From Davidsoniella eucalypti (taxonomy: Eukaryota > Ascomycota > Sordariomycetes > Microascales > Ceratocystidaceae), in assembly GCA_004009845.1 (NCBI GenBank), contig RMBW01000030.1:124001-188000 (forward strand): a stretch of 64,000 nt of DNA, in the 5' to 3' direction. This document shows, one piece after another, positions 44,769-59,229 of the stretch (its first letter is position 1; every line of letters starts with the position of its first letter). Below the pieces are notes generated by a model. The model had not been told where the DNA came from and searched no databases. It saw only the letters and a list, made by a program, of their open reading frames with translations. Both the position numbers and the translations under genes were made by a program.

Positions 44769-47700
44769 ACGCACTGTTTGACCAGCTATTAAGTTTTTAT
44801 CCCGGCTCTTTCTCGATGCTAGTATCTTATTACTCATTTGATGTTGTAGCCATGTTCTTGTTTGCAAATGATTAATGAACCTTTTAACATAAAAATATAC
44901 CTTCAATACTACTGTATACTATACCCTGGCAGCTTTTTTCCCCGTGTATAAAATATCTGCGTGTAAAAGATACCACGCGCATATAAAACGCTACACACCC
45001 AATTTTGCGTGTATTCAATGATTTATATAATGATCATTTCAGAACTATCTATGCCCACACACATATTTCCATATCTTCATCATTCAAAATTCAGTTCGAG
45101 TTTAATTTTGTAGTGCAACTTATACAACAATTGTTTCTTCATTGGCAGGCTGTCTGGTTCTATGCATGTTTTTTTGCTCGTTTTTATAAAACAAGTTGCC
45201 AGATAGAAAGCCAGACAGTTCTGCTAAGGATATATGCATATATTCGGGAAGGCTCCGGAGGATAAGCCGCAAAAAGTAACTTGAGGCCGGGCCAGCCGAT
45301 ATCTCAGATATGGTTAGCACCGGATTGAAGACATGAAAGTACAAGCAATGTCAGGTCCAGGCGGGAAATATAGAGGTAGTATATACATATGTGGTGTAGA
45401 GACTACAAGAGGTACAAGAGGTAGTTGTTTGTCAGCAGCTTGTCATCAATTATGACTGCACATAAACGAAGACGTTTGTTTAAACTAGATTCGTAAAACA
45501 AGGAACATATACTAGGATGCTTCTACATTTTGATAGCCTGCTAAGATACTACGTTTTCTTATCCATTTGAAACTCGTAAATTTCCGTGTTTGTGAGAGGG
45601 TAAGCAGGTAGGAATAAAGCAAAACCCAGAAAGAAAAAGAAGGACACAAGGGCATGAATACACCCGAAAACTTTATAAAAATACAAAAAGGGGGTTTGCT
45701 CGTATCTTGAGATATATATAAATATGGCTGAGCAGAGTCAGACACAAGATAATCTCAGTATGTCAAAAACATGATGCAGAGTATAATCGAGGGGAAGATG
45801 AACTTGGTGCATAGAGCTCTGTCACACGATTGGTGATACTAGACAGTGTACCACTAGAGAAAAGAATATATACAAATAGGAAAACAAGGCAAATGGGTAG
45901 TTGGTTGGGCAGGGTTTGGAATATTCGATATTTCCCCTGGCCTATTCACATGATACAAGATTATTATCCGTAGTGTTTTGTTCCTGTACCATTCAGAGTC
46001 TTTAAAGATATGAAGTCAAGACAGACAATTTCATGGTATCTAAGCAAAGAAAGCACATGCAGCTAGTCTTGAGAGACAAGTAGAGAGGAAAATCGATGTC
46101 GTATACGGAACAGTCAGAATCCATAAGTGATTCTCTGCTGCTTAGCAAGATCTTAGCAAAGTGGCTACTTTAGAGCGAATCAAGGCATAGTAAGCGAGAA
46201 CAAGATGGCAGAAAGGACGATGTGATTGCAGAAACTAGTCAACTATGGCAACAATACCCTTTCTAAGGGATCATTCAACCTGGAATATCTAGATGTAGTT
46301 CTCAGCTTTAGACTAGAAAGCATTAGATAGCAGGGACAAAAGGAATGGAAAAAAAGGATCAAGGGTGGCGCTGAGATTCGTGTCTCCGAGTTTGAAATAG
46401 AAACGCCACAGCGATAGAAAGATCGCCAGCTCCAACATGTTTTGTAGTCATCTCAAGTCGCTTTTCCCATATTATCGTAGCCTGTGCTGGGTCTTGTGTG
46501 GACTCAAGATATCAGAAGATACAACGTGGGGAGGCTCGGGATTCAAAGAAAGAAAAACAAATAAAATGAACGAATGACTCTTTCATTTGAATATGGCAAT
46601 TACATGCTGATTCCAGTAAGTTCAAGTAGAATTAAACGAATGAAAACAGCATGTGGACTGGACATTCTTGAAGACAAGGCGTGTTGTTGGCGTTCACGAG
46701 ACAGTTCGAATGGAATCATATGAAGGCGGCATAAATGCAGGGTTGTATTTTACTAAGAACCCAACAGAAATCCCAGGTGAAAACGCATAGCAGGACAAAC
46801 CAAATCAAATACGGGACAAGACAGTTTGAGGCGGCCACAGCGTTGCTTAACTATTGGTTTTCCGATTTAGGACAACGGGCAACGAAGCATGATGCTGCCT
46901 TGTTGTAAGCTCACCCGTGCTGTTATTTCCTTTATAGAAAACATAGACACAGGTATATTCCTTATCATAGCTTCGAGAAAGGCAGAGCAAAATGGGCACA
47001 TATCCACCAAAATCCCGTGAAGTTATACATGTACAGACGAGGCACCATATCGACTCATCTGACCGGTCCCTACAATTCTTTGTACACACAAAGCAAATAA
47101 GCGACGCCTCCAAAAGCCGAGATATATGGCATGTGAGCATTACACCGCCTTTCATTCAAAATACGATCTGTCTCTTTTTCTCTTGGTTTTGCCGTTCAAT
47201 GCTCTTGTCTTGCCAGCGCATACAACTCCACAAAGCGTGTACCATGTTTCACATATGTCTGCCTAGGATTGGCCAGCCTGTATCGATGATATTATACGGC
47301 TGGGACTGCAGTATATCGTACTCGCACCACAGGAACAATGTCCCTTGTGCAGTTCCAAGTGGCGTCTACTCGGCTCTTGTCGTCGATTATTGACACTCGT
47401 AAGCGCCTCGACTGTTCCTTTTGGCTCACCGGAATTCCAGAGCCGACATACCGTCATCATCATGGAGATCAAAGTGTGAGTTGGTGCGGCACAGCCATTT
47501 CTTCAGGTCATATATATTGTCCGCAGCGTCATTCTCGACCGACTTTGAGCCTCTTACACCAGGCTATACCAGAATGCACAATATATTTATTTGTATTTGT
47601 TCGGACATGATGGCTCACACTAGTTCTGCTCTTCCGACATGATAATATTGCATGCCGAGGCACCTTATTGACGGCTATCGACATGTGGGAGCTGCCAGCA

Positions 47701-50700
47701 CACCGATTCCCAAGGCCAATACGGCGGAATATGTAGTAAAAATAGCAAATTATCACTAGAAAGGAACGGAAAGGCCAAAAGACGCTTTCGTATTATGCGG
47801 CAGGTTGCCTTGGATAGACCAACTGTCATCGTGGCACGACAGGAAACTAACGATGCTACGATAGAAGAGGACGTAAGACTGCTTTTGTTTTCCTTTAGTT
47901 CCACTTTAGCGATACTACAGCCTGTCTTGATTAAGGCAGGCAATACAACTAGTAAGGCTTCATGTATACGCCTTGCTAAGCTAGAAAGAAGACAGCGGAA
48001 GTGACCAACAGAAGAGAAGATACCCTTTTGGCGTCACATCCAGACAAAGAAATAGAGCCGGTGTCCACGGCATTTGTTTTCCTGGTCGATGGCACAGGTG
48101 ACGATGATGGAGTCCTGAGGGCACCCCGTTTCATTCAAAAGGTGAAATGAAGCTAAAGGTCATACTCTAGCATATGTCACCACCCACTATAGGCACCAAT
48201 ACCTGTCAGCTAAGCTACTTGCGCCAAGTCGCCAAAGTCCAATGGCCAACAAACTTGCCGTTCAAAGCCACGACACTCGCTTCTCGTCGTTTTCATTACC
48301 ATACTAGGCAATCTCTTGTATCGTTACACTGCAAGCATATGGTGGCTTAACTAACTAGAGCAGATATGGCTATACGCATAAGCACGTACTGGTTTGATAT
48401 CAGGTGAAAGAAGGCGAGAGAAGACGTGGACATGGACCAGTCAGCTAGATTCTAGTTGGCTGGTTTGGTGACAAATAACTTCATTGACCTGCTTCTCAGG
48501 GCCGTCGGCTTGTACGATGACACGAAAGAGATAGAAAAGTAATAGCTGAGACGACGGAAAGGTCTGTGCGTTCCCTTATACTCTTGCTTTATTGGCCGTT
48601 CAAGAAGTACAAGCTAAGCGGCAATCCAGGTGCTTTGATCTCGTCAACGTCTTATCTTTGATATCCCGTCTATAACAGGTTGCCTTTCTAATAATAACAT
48701 CAGGTAACCCCTAGAAGGGCACAGATAACTACACATATTTTGCCCGGGCTGGCTATGTTGGGTGATACTACATACTATCCAATATGCTGTGCTACAGAGC
48801 GTTATATTGTACCACGAGTTACCTGTCTGCGAAAGCGAATATTGCAAGTGCAAGAGAAGGCTTGGGAATACTAAATGCTCGATGAAAGGAAGCACGTACC
48901 GAAGTAGCTTTCATACCCCTCCCTTCTTCTTCACATCGCCCCTCTGCTTATCTTTGTTGTTCCTATCTGCCCAGAAGCTCGTGTCCATTGCTTCCATGTG
49001 TGGTTATACGACAAAGCAAAGAACCATGTAATAACGGCATATACGTCAGTGCCCAAACACAAACGCTGTCATGGATCTCTGCAAATACCGCAGTGATATC
49101 ATCCGATAGCTTTAATACACGGTTACGAAACTATGTCTCTATCAAGCAACCCGCCAGGAAGTGGCTTGCTACTCCAACTTCTAGCTCCTTCAGTTGACAA
49201 AGCGAGGTCGCCGTTCTTGCTAGTGTACGATACAACAGCATGAAAGTACCAGCAGCACACCTCCCCGTCGTTAGAATGCATAACTCGAGGCTGTTTGTTT
49301 GAGAGGTGCATACGCGAGCATCGATACCAACCTCGTATATGCTATCTCTCCTCCACACGACACGTATAATCATATAACCCACGCCCTCGGTGTCAGGTTT
49401 GAAAGGCCTGGAGTACCGGTTAAGACACGCAGATGACATGAAGAGTACCCTTCGCTTTCTCTCTCGGTTATAATAGCCACGAGTCCTTTGTTTTGTTTTT
49501 TGATACCCGCCTGGCTATATCCAGACCGATATACAGTAAGCCTATGCTACCAATATGCAGGTTCAACAATGAATGTGTTGTTCGCCTCATTGCCAGCAAA
49601 CATTCGCCCACCGGGGCGATAGTACAGACAGTTAACAGGAAGCGAGCCTATAGGAACTCAATTCTTAGCGATATCCAAAATCTACATGAGTGAATATAGT
49701 CGACGATTTGTGTAACATACCAATCATAACATACTAATGGCACTTCATGAAGCCTTCGAGTTAGAAGCGAGGAGGGCTTATTTTGAGTATTGAGAGTCTA
49801 TAAATTCAAAGTGTGGATTTCGAGTCTCAAACCCGTACTAATCTTTCACTGTACCAAAGACACCAGATATGACATTAACATGAAATATACAATAACCTTA
49901 ATCTAAACCAAGTAACCAGGCTCATTGAAGAGTAACTATCTAATCAAGCACTGCCAACGTGTCGTTCCACTTCTTCAACGACTTTACATGACCAATGATG
50001 CTGTGTATCTGTATCTGTATATGCAGGATTTGGCTACATTATGATGATATAGAAATGTTTCCCATTGGCCCCTTCTTGACGTTTCTGTTAGTAGGATTAC
50101 GATTTGCCTTTCGGGAATCGAGATCTATATACAGATATAATGTAGATTATATTGCATTTATCAATTCTTTGCCTTTGTTACATGGCCTATGCTTTCTGCA
50201 GTACATAATATTACATTGCCTCTCGACAAGACAAAATGAATGATGGCTTGCTCACTTATTTCACTTGTTGTATATTCCTAATTGTATATCTTACAGAAAG
50301 ATGATTGTTATAATCCATGGACTAAACACAGCCCAGAAGGAAACATCGCGCAATCCTGTATTGTCGTCGCCTAACTTGAGCAAATCAGAAATGTCCACGG
50401 CGTACGTTCTGTTGGCAGTCCTGTATGCACTCATGGAATTTCATAGTCATACATGTAACGTTATCTCAACAATGTCAAGTGTCGATGTCATGGTGAAAGC
50501 CGAAGCAGAGCATAGCTAAGCGATAGGTGGATCGAGTTATAGAGAGAAGGAAGTGATATATACGATAGGCCGAGAAAATCATATATGCCTCCGATGCCAG
50601 TGTCTCTATTTTCTCGAATGAATCCAAAGGGAATGCAATATTAGATAAGATTGGCTATAGCCTGTGTTTAGTTTTCCAGTATTAGATTAGTGACAGCCTT

Positions 50701-53193
50701 CAGACACTCCTATAGTCAAACAGACGTGTACCCCACACATAAGGAAGAGCTATTCACTACTGCTACTCACGCTTACATATAGTTTTACCAGAATGTGCAC
50801 TTTAGTTGACAGTGGCCAAGTAATATATATGAATGTGAAGTTCAATGTCTACTTCCGGCTGTTGCCCAACCATTGTGAAAGTGTCAACATGCAATCTTGA
50901 TGCGGTACTCCCGTGACATATCTTATTATAGATGGGCAAACAGCATTGGCTTTCTTGACTAACTATAGAGCTTCACAATAGTTTGTACTGCAGTTAGCTC
51001 GGCTTCATGATGCGTGGTGTTTCTCCACCGCCGCCACTAGCTTGGCAATTGAGGATATAGGGCCGGACCGTCTGGCACTAAAATACCACATCCCCAACTG
51101 TACCAAGATGGCAGCACGATATATGTAGTGGAATGTGCCGGACATTCGGAGCTAAAGCTTAAAGTTCTTCCGCTGGTGGGCAAAACAAACACGGTAGTCA
51201 TTATGGATAGTATCACCCAAGGGAAAATTGTAAACAGGACTTCAAAAACAGGTCTTCGTCTTTGGCTATTGCAATCGTTATATGATGTTAGTTGAGAACA
51301 GCACACATATGTAAAGTTGCTAGTTAATAGCGCCTATTATAGGCGGCTGCTCTAGGGGACAAACGAAGGTGTTTTTAGTACATATCTCGCTGTCTGCATA
51401 ACAAGGTTTATGATTCACCATGTATAACCTCTCTTAATCGGAGTTAGACCTTGCGATTCCTGAGCTCCGATGCCTGCAACTGTAAACTTGTAGAGTTGTA
51501 ATATATGAATGCATAAGTTATACCAAGAGGATAAACTTTAGCCGTACAAAAGATGATATTAGATGATACAAATTACTGCATATTGGATCCCGTGGTTCGA
51601 TTCCTAACATCAAACGCCCTGAAAATAAATGCTGAGCTGCTACTCACTCCTACAAACGAGACTTAGTATATATACTACACTACACTATCACCCACCCTCC
51701 ACATTTCATCCTCCATCATGCCATAGCGCCTGTGATTACCGCTGTTCTCAGGCGTGGTGTACAGCTGTACATGTTCTTCTTACATTTATACATGTATATG
51801 TACAATGTGGGCTTGTCTAGGATCACAGAAATCGAAGTGACAGTAAAAAGGAAATTCCCGCAACTCCAGGATGATCGTGCAGATGCAATATCTGTATACA
51901 CATTACCTACATGTACATGAGACTTGCATTTCCTTCCAGATCTACTATTATCATGCACAGTCTTATCTGGTGTGAAGTCCTCTGCTTTACAAGCAGATGT
52001 GCCCGAAGAAATAAGAAGAAAGCCTATACAACAAGCACGACGAACCATTTTCTTGTTTCGTGCCCTGGAGATCTTATTCTCAGAATAAAAGTAGTTTCGG
52101 CTGGTCAGGCTCGTCTCATCTATATCTCAACATGTCAGAGGAACTTGTATATACCCTTTCCCGACGAGATAATGCAGTGTCAAAATGACAAGTCTAGCTT
52201 GCAATACCTAGTCCACTAGTCATGTACTTGAATTCTCCCCATTCTTACTATACAGATACATATGTAAGTATCTGTACTTGGTCATGGCTTTTGTTTGTCG
52301 TTATCTCTTATACAGCTATTTACAATAATGTAGCTGTAGGCTTCTCATCAAGATATCATGCATGTCTCAAGTCCCGTCACATACAATTACTTTTTTCGAA
52401 GCTGCAGGACTCCTTTTTTTTTAGCGAGCTGACCAAATTGATGCAGTAAGAGTGTTTTTTTTGTTAGGGAAAAATCAAGTTTTACGGCCTTATATCACTA
52501 ACAGTTCCTTGCAAAGAAAAGAAAAACCCATCTCTTGGATTCTTTGTAGCATGTTTGATGTTTGTGTAGATCTGTGGCTAATTTGGTCTGCAATGCACAG
52601 TATATTCCTATCACGATGTATCTGTATATAATTCATGTATTCATCATGGATCAACAGGTCTTCTACGCGTAAGAAATTAGCGTTAATATTTTCTTTTTCC
52701 TACTCTTTAGTGTTCACTAGTCATAAGACTCCAGGTGATATTACCTTTATAGCGATATGCGTAATATCTGATACATCGTTTTCACACCTTCTATACATTT
52801 ACATAGCCTGGATTCTGCTTCTTCTACAGGCACATATATGTAAATCACATAACTAGCTACGATATAGATTTGGTCTATCCTACCACGGATGAGAATAAAG
52901 AAAAACCAGTGCAATATGCCCATAATTCAGTTATAGAGACAGCCTGTGCTACAAGCCAGTAGAACTAGCCAGAGCTAATTTACGGGCTACTTTGTTCGAG
53001 TTCTTGGTCTCATCCCTTATCCGTTGATGTATACGTATATTTATACTTGCAAATGTATTTGTATTCAGTTCAAGAATGATCTATGTATACAGGTAATGTG
53101 CTGTGCGTAGTTGCATAGTATAGTACTTTCAAAATCCAGACTTACAGCTACCCGGTTCCTAGGTATCCTCGACTCTGATCCCTACTACAACGC

Positions 53194-53217
53194 TTTTTTT
53201 TTTTTTTTTTTTTTTTT
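53194..53217. repeat. T24 homopolymer
   Basis: Uninterrupted run of 24 T in the right desert. Confidence 0.9.
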
Positions 53218-56200
53218 GTTTGCCCATCTTTTCTTTTTCTGTAGACCAGGATAACGCTAGCAAGCCCCTCCTATTTGTCATACATCACTAGGATCAAGAG
53301 AAGAGAAAGAAGGAGAGAGAAAAGACAGAAAAGCACTACTAATCAAAAGTGGCCCGCCTGGCCTCTCTACACGGATCTCGAGTTCAATTGCTATGAGGTG
53401 ATTCTCTCAAACCCTCTCCTTTCTTTGGTTCCCTGTCATAATTCTTACTTGTATATATCTGTACAGACTTGTCGAGGGTGAGGGGTGGGTAAACTGTCTT
53501 TCAAATATTCGATGCTTACACAGCTTCCTCTTCTTTCCCTTGCACATATAAGTACAACACTGTTATTTTCTCCAGCCGGGCGTGCTTCTTCTATTTCTCT
53601 CATACAGAGTCTCTCTCATTCTTGTCCGTTTGCTCTTTAGTGGTCAGGATCTAAGATCCAAGATAAGATGCCGGGATGGCTTTAGGCGAGCAGATTGCTG
53701 CTACTACTGTAAATTTCCTGGTTTTTTTTTATAAAAGATCCGCGAACTGCAAGGCTTGTCTCATATCATGTTCGGTGATAAAGATAAAACCATGAGCTTG
53801 AAATTCAATAGCCTGGATTCATCATCCATTCAGGGTACATGCTTCATATTCATTACATTTTCTTCTCATGTCTCAATGAGATGAGATTAAGCTGCTTGAT
53901 GTAACACTTACAAACCCTATATTTCTTGGACATTATCTATCACGAACTATCGTTTTTGGCGTAATCCAACACGGTATATATCTTTTTGTCTTGCTTCAAT
54001 ATTGAACAAACCTGCTTATATCTGGACTTCCACCTGCTTTATCAGCTCAAGACAAATAGTCTGTCCGACAAACAAGTGATGACCAAGCTGCCTAGATCCC
54101 TTACTCGAGGTGGCGATGCTGTTCACAAGACAATTGATATCCGAGTTGTCCAGATGGATATAGTAGCGGTTGAGGGCTATATCAGAATACCCTGCCTTTG
54201 TACTATGACTTTGACTTGGATTCGGGTCTTGTCCCTCCCTCTATCGCCTTTCAGGGTACAAACCCTTCGTAACTTCGTATCTCTTGCCAGTCAAGACGAG
54301 AGTGGCTCATAGAATATCAAACATATGCTATCGCTGATATAGTTCTCACTGATAGACGAGGATATGCAGCCCAAGAAGCCATTTCCTCTCCTCCCCCCAC
54401 GCACATGATTTGACTTGTCTACCAGAAGTCAAACAAGGCTGGGTGGGAATATAAGCCAGACGTGAGCTCAACCCAATCACACACATGAGTCAACCAAACA
54501 ATGTGTAAAGAGGAAGAAACAAAGAAAATGCAGCCTGCCTCTGTACATGGATTGTCTTGGAGGACTAGTCATCTGTTTGTTCGAGACCTAAAGGCTTTTG
54601 CCGTTGCGAAGGGTCCTGTTTGACTCTATTCACACACTCTTCTTTTGTTGTATCCTGTCGTTGTGATAGGCGGGTGTTGATGGTTTAACAAAGGGCAGAA
54701 ACAGAGATCAACAGACCCTTTGCCACCTCTTTTATGAGAAGACAAGAAACTATCACTTAGCCAAGTAGACAAACACACCGAACCAAAGCAAGTCTGGCAA
54801 CTAAGCAAGCGGACAAGCATTACCCCAGAAGCGTCTCGCAAGAATCATTTCCTCTTGCAATCTCTGCTGGTAAAACGAATCATTTTGTTTGATCCTGAGA
54901 TATATGTCTCGATTGTTGTGCTGGGACGTAGGTCATCATGACACTCTCCCAGGTCCAATCAGCAAGTTTCTGAAGAAGTTAACCATAGCCCGATATCTCC
55001 TCTACGTATTAAGCAACGAGAAACCCAGTAATGAAACGAAACATGCATGTGTTCCAATCATATCCATCTAACAAAAGCGCCGATGTATCCAGCCTCATAA
55101 CTTAAACATCTGGGGTCAACTGGCTTGGTTTTGGTGAAGGCTAGTTTTATAGAGCATAGGTCTTACGATAAACATACAGACAGTACCGGGTAACAAATAC
55201 CCCGAGTTCAGTTCATTATTGTCGTTGTCATCCATGTAATTCAGGTTGTAGGAGTAACTATCAGGCAGATACAATAGCTATTGAGTGGCGATATACTGTA
55301 TCACAAAATTATATTAACCAGCATATACATTTGTGATACTGGCAGTTTTTGCTTGTTTTTCTCTTTGTTGTGCGTAGAAAGGGCTGAAATGGATGTAGAT
55401 ACTAAAGTCGATCTTGAAGAGCCTGCAGTGTCATTATTTTTTGAGACTGTACCTCGGATCGTTTTCTTCTTTTGGTGGAGTCCAAGCTTTCTCGGTTATT
55501 TTATCTCTATTTTCTTCTTCTTAAGTAAGAACATAATCTCGAGTTTACAGATACAAGTCTGCTGCCTCGGGCCTTGATGGAGATGTGTTCTAGGCCTATA
55601 AAATGGGATAGTGCTTATCTACACATGTACAGTACTTTGTTCTTGTATATTATTGAATAGTCACCACTGTAATTTTCTATCAGGTGCATAGTTAATACGA
55701 CCTTTAGTCGACAATACGCCCATCTTTGGGGATGAACTAATATTCTTCAGTGTGCCTGAACAAACTTCAAAGGCCTGTCAAGCTAGGCACAACCAATATC
55801 GAGTTTATTGGACACTTGAACAGATATCTGTATATCATCCATCACATACATAGTGCGCATTATACCGATTCTACTTGCATAAACTAAAAGCACGTACAAA
55901 ATTAGAACATAATTCAGTTACACTAGATATTATCTAAACCAATAAGATGGATGGACGTCCTTTATCTATCCAAGTCTTGTTTCTATTCATTATTCATAAT
56001 CTTGTTTTTAATCCCAAGCACATCTTTTGCCTTGTTCTTTAATTTCTACTAACGGTTCTACGGATAATGTGGCTGTCTTGACATCTTTGTGGCATGGTGA
56101 TCCTTTACCATAAGCCATAAAGTGATAAGATGTTCTCGAATTGTTCATGTCTGTATGGTATGTAACTTCCATGGTTTACAATCTTGGCTTCCAGTTATGG

Positions 56201-57464
56201 CGTAAGAGCCGCCAGTGCCATGCTGTTTCTGGGGAAAGACCGAGTAAGCACTGGTTGGCTTGTGGATTGTCGAATGGCAATGTGTGCGATGAGCCTGGTA
56301 CTTTATGGGAAGATAGGAACTAACAACGTTATATCTTCATTCCTGGAAGTTGCTGTATATCTATAGTTGCTAGAAACACCATTCTATCGAGAGTTGCATC
56401 TAACATGCTATTAATCAGAATGTGTCCCCAGGTCACCCAGAGATAGAGATAGCCTGTATAATATACTGTCGAAAGCAAAGACTTTTCTACTTTGTCATGT
56501 ATCATAATGGTCAGCGTCAGATGTTGCCCATGGCCTTGATCAATAACGCCTCCTATTGTGACAACCTGCCGAATCCTCGTCTAGCGTATGTGACGAGATT
56601 CCTAGGGAACCAGAAGGAAAGAAACAAGGCATCAGAGCGAATCTGTAATATGTATATATACAAGTGCAGATGCATGAGCTTGCTAGATAACCTGGTTTTA
56701 AGCATACTCATGAGATCATTGCTGTCCCTTAGTATGATTTGTATCTGGCTTGAGGTGGCTCGATCGAGTTTAGTCGTATTACTGAGGTAGTTCCGGCCAA
56801 GGCCATGCCCAGCATCGTTGTCCGACAAAATACATGCATAGTTCATATACATAAGCTAGCCCACTAACTAGGCAACCGGGTATCTGTACATGTATGTTAC
56901 AAAAGCGTGAATGTGATGGGTTGGTGATGATGACACCGAGAGGGGGAGCAACTTTGACGGGGATAATAATCCAGAGAGAAGGACTCTTTCCAGGTCTTAT
57001 TCCCAGTTTCCTAGCGAACGCCCTTCCGAGTACAATCCCTGCCATATCCTTCGGATCTATTCATCATTGAAGCAGATGAAAGGACTAATTTTGAAGAAAA
57101 CCTACTTTATTAGTTGAGCTAGTCAGCTAGTACATGTAGTTATTAATTTGTCTACGAGACCGATATCTATACAACTATATATCGGCGAACAGAGCATGGG
57201 ATTATGAGTTTGAATAACCCATTGTCACCATCATCAGAGCAAGACGGAAAGGAGCCTATCAGTACAGTAGTAGTCCTCAAGATAATAAGATAAGCAAGGT
57301 ACCGCATGCTTTCTTATTCTATTCGTGGCTGTTCACGCCTCTCCAGCAAAAGAAAGCAACCATCACAACCAGGTATTAAGCCCGCATGAGAATCTGACCA
57401 AATCTAGGTACATACAGATATAGATATAGATATACATGTAAAGAAATAGAGATAATCGGGGAGA

Positions 57465-57476
57465 GGGGGGGGGGGG
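57465..57476. repeat. G12 homopolymer
   Basis: Run of 12 G preceded by GGGGAGA and by a GATATA microsatellite (57416-57435). Confidence 0.9.
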
Positions 57477-59214
57477 CGTGCTGCCCCATCAGCAAGGAAA
57501 ACTACCAGAAGATCGTAATCTGGAGCCAGTGTCGTTTATTCGGCGCCTCCCCCTCGTTCTTTTTTTCTATTCCCAGGTTCAACTGGCACGAATCTATTTG
57601 TACAAAAGGAACTTGCTTTTTATTCTCTACTTGTATGTACTGGAAAAATAAAAATAAAACGATAAATATTCTTAAAATGTAAAAAAAACTCAAATACTCT
57701 TTCTTCTAGAGCATGATCCCGGTCCCGACCCGACATGCATCTTCATTAACTAGCCCAAAGAAAATCTAATAATCAAAGTTAGAGTTCTGGAAAGAGTCTG
57801 ATGGTGAATAATATCAACTAGTATGCCATTGTAGGGTTAGCAACCCTTATCGTTCTTCGTAAAGCTGTAAAGAAGCAGCATACTGTCACTCGTTTGTCAA
57901 ATCGTTTCCACCAAGTCTAAAATAATGACCGTTACTATGCAGTATCTATAAACAGGTAATGATAAGAATATGAGATACATACGTAGTTACTAGTAAGGGT
58001 CTCCTAGCGAATGCACGGCATATCTGTACATCATCCTCGACAATACTAGCGAGGCATGTGAAAAAGTACGAGAACTTGAGATACATATTGCCTACCTGTC
58101 ATAAGACGACAGATCGTTAGTTAAGAAGCTTGATACTGTGAAATATGCCTTTTTTCAAATAGCAGTAGATGATACACATAATCAGCGAATTATATTACTA
58201 TCTTCCAATCTTTCAAATAATATAGGCTTGTATGTTGTAATAGACTACGAAATGTAGTATTGGAATAGTTACATGGCCCACATGATAAGTGACTTTCATA
58301 TAAAAATCCGGACCAGATTAGAAGCGAGGAAAACATAACCTCAATACTAGAAACTGAATACACGATAAACACGGCGTGTTAACACTTGTGACCGCCATAA
58401 TATTATATTGATAATTGGTTTTCTTTATGCTGTTTTCTTCTAGCTTATAATTCAAGTATTAGTTGGACTCCCTAGATGCAAAGGAAGAAGGAGAAACAAA
58501 AGCCATTTTCACGAACTATCTACATATCTTGTATAAATCTCTAGGCCACCATCGTATAATATCGTCTTACCGTGTCAACAAAACAAAGACAACTTTGGTA
58601 TCTGACGAATACTAGGGAAACACGTTGCCAAAATCCAAAATAACATCACAAAATAGTCAACCGACACTAATGAAGATCCAGCGGAGAACATATACAATTA
58701 CATGGAATTTCCGGGAAAAGAAATAAAAGACCTTATGAAGACAACCCGTTAAACGACATACCAGCCCTGATGGGTGGGATGAAAACAGAAAAAGTAAGTA
58801 TCGTACGAACTCCAAGATCAGAGGAGATATCCGATGGCGTCATACATTGAAATGTGTAAGAACAAAGAAGTGAATCGTCATGTTCGCAATTCTACTCACC
58901 TGGGCACATATCAATCATGACCATGGATGACTAGCCATAGCGAAGTTCGTCTTATATTCTGCCCCGTGGACTTTACTGACTCGGAGTCCGCCACTGGTTG
59001 TATGTGGAAAAGGAAGACTGAAAAAGAACAAACCTTTTTTTTGCTAGCACGTCGTCAGCGTAGTGAACTAGGAAGCCATAAACATGCTATCTTTTTCCTC
59101 GTAAGGCCATCCAGGAAGCAGGATTTTGAGATCATGGATCAGGGGACATAAAAACAAGAGAAGTGATTATCTTGACCTTGACCTAGCTTTGTTTCAAGAC
59201 TATGGAGGACGATA

Positions 59215-59229
59215 CCCCCCCCCCCCCCC
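59215..59229. repeat. C15 homopolymer
   Basis: Run of 15 C in AT-rich surroundings. Length is likely to be unstable or mis-sequenced. Confidence 0.9.

Noticed and set aside
46847..47393. Overlapping frames of about 100-130 codons on both strands
   Set aside because: No domain, no splice or promoter context, and both strands equally open.
51594..51604. Perfect tRNA B-box-like word GGTTCGATTCC
   Set aside because: The flanking bases do not form a T stem and no D arm, anticodon stem or acceptor stem is present.
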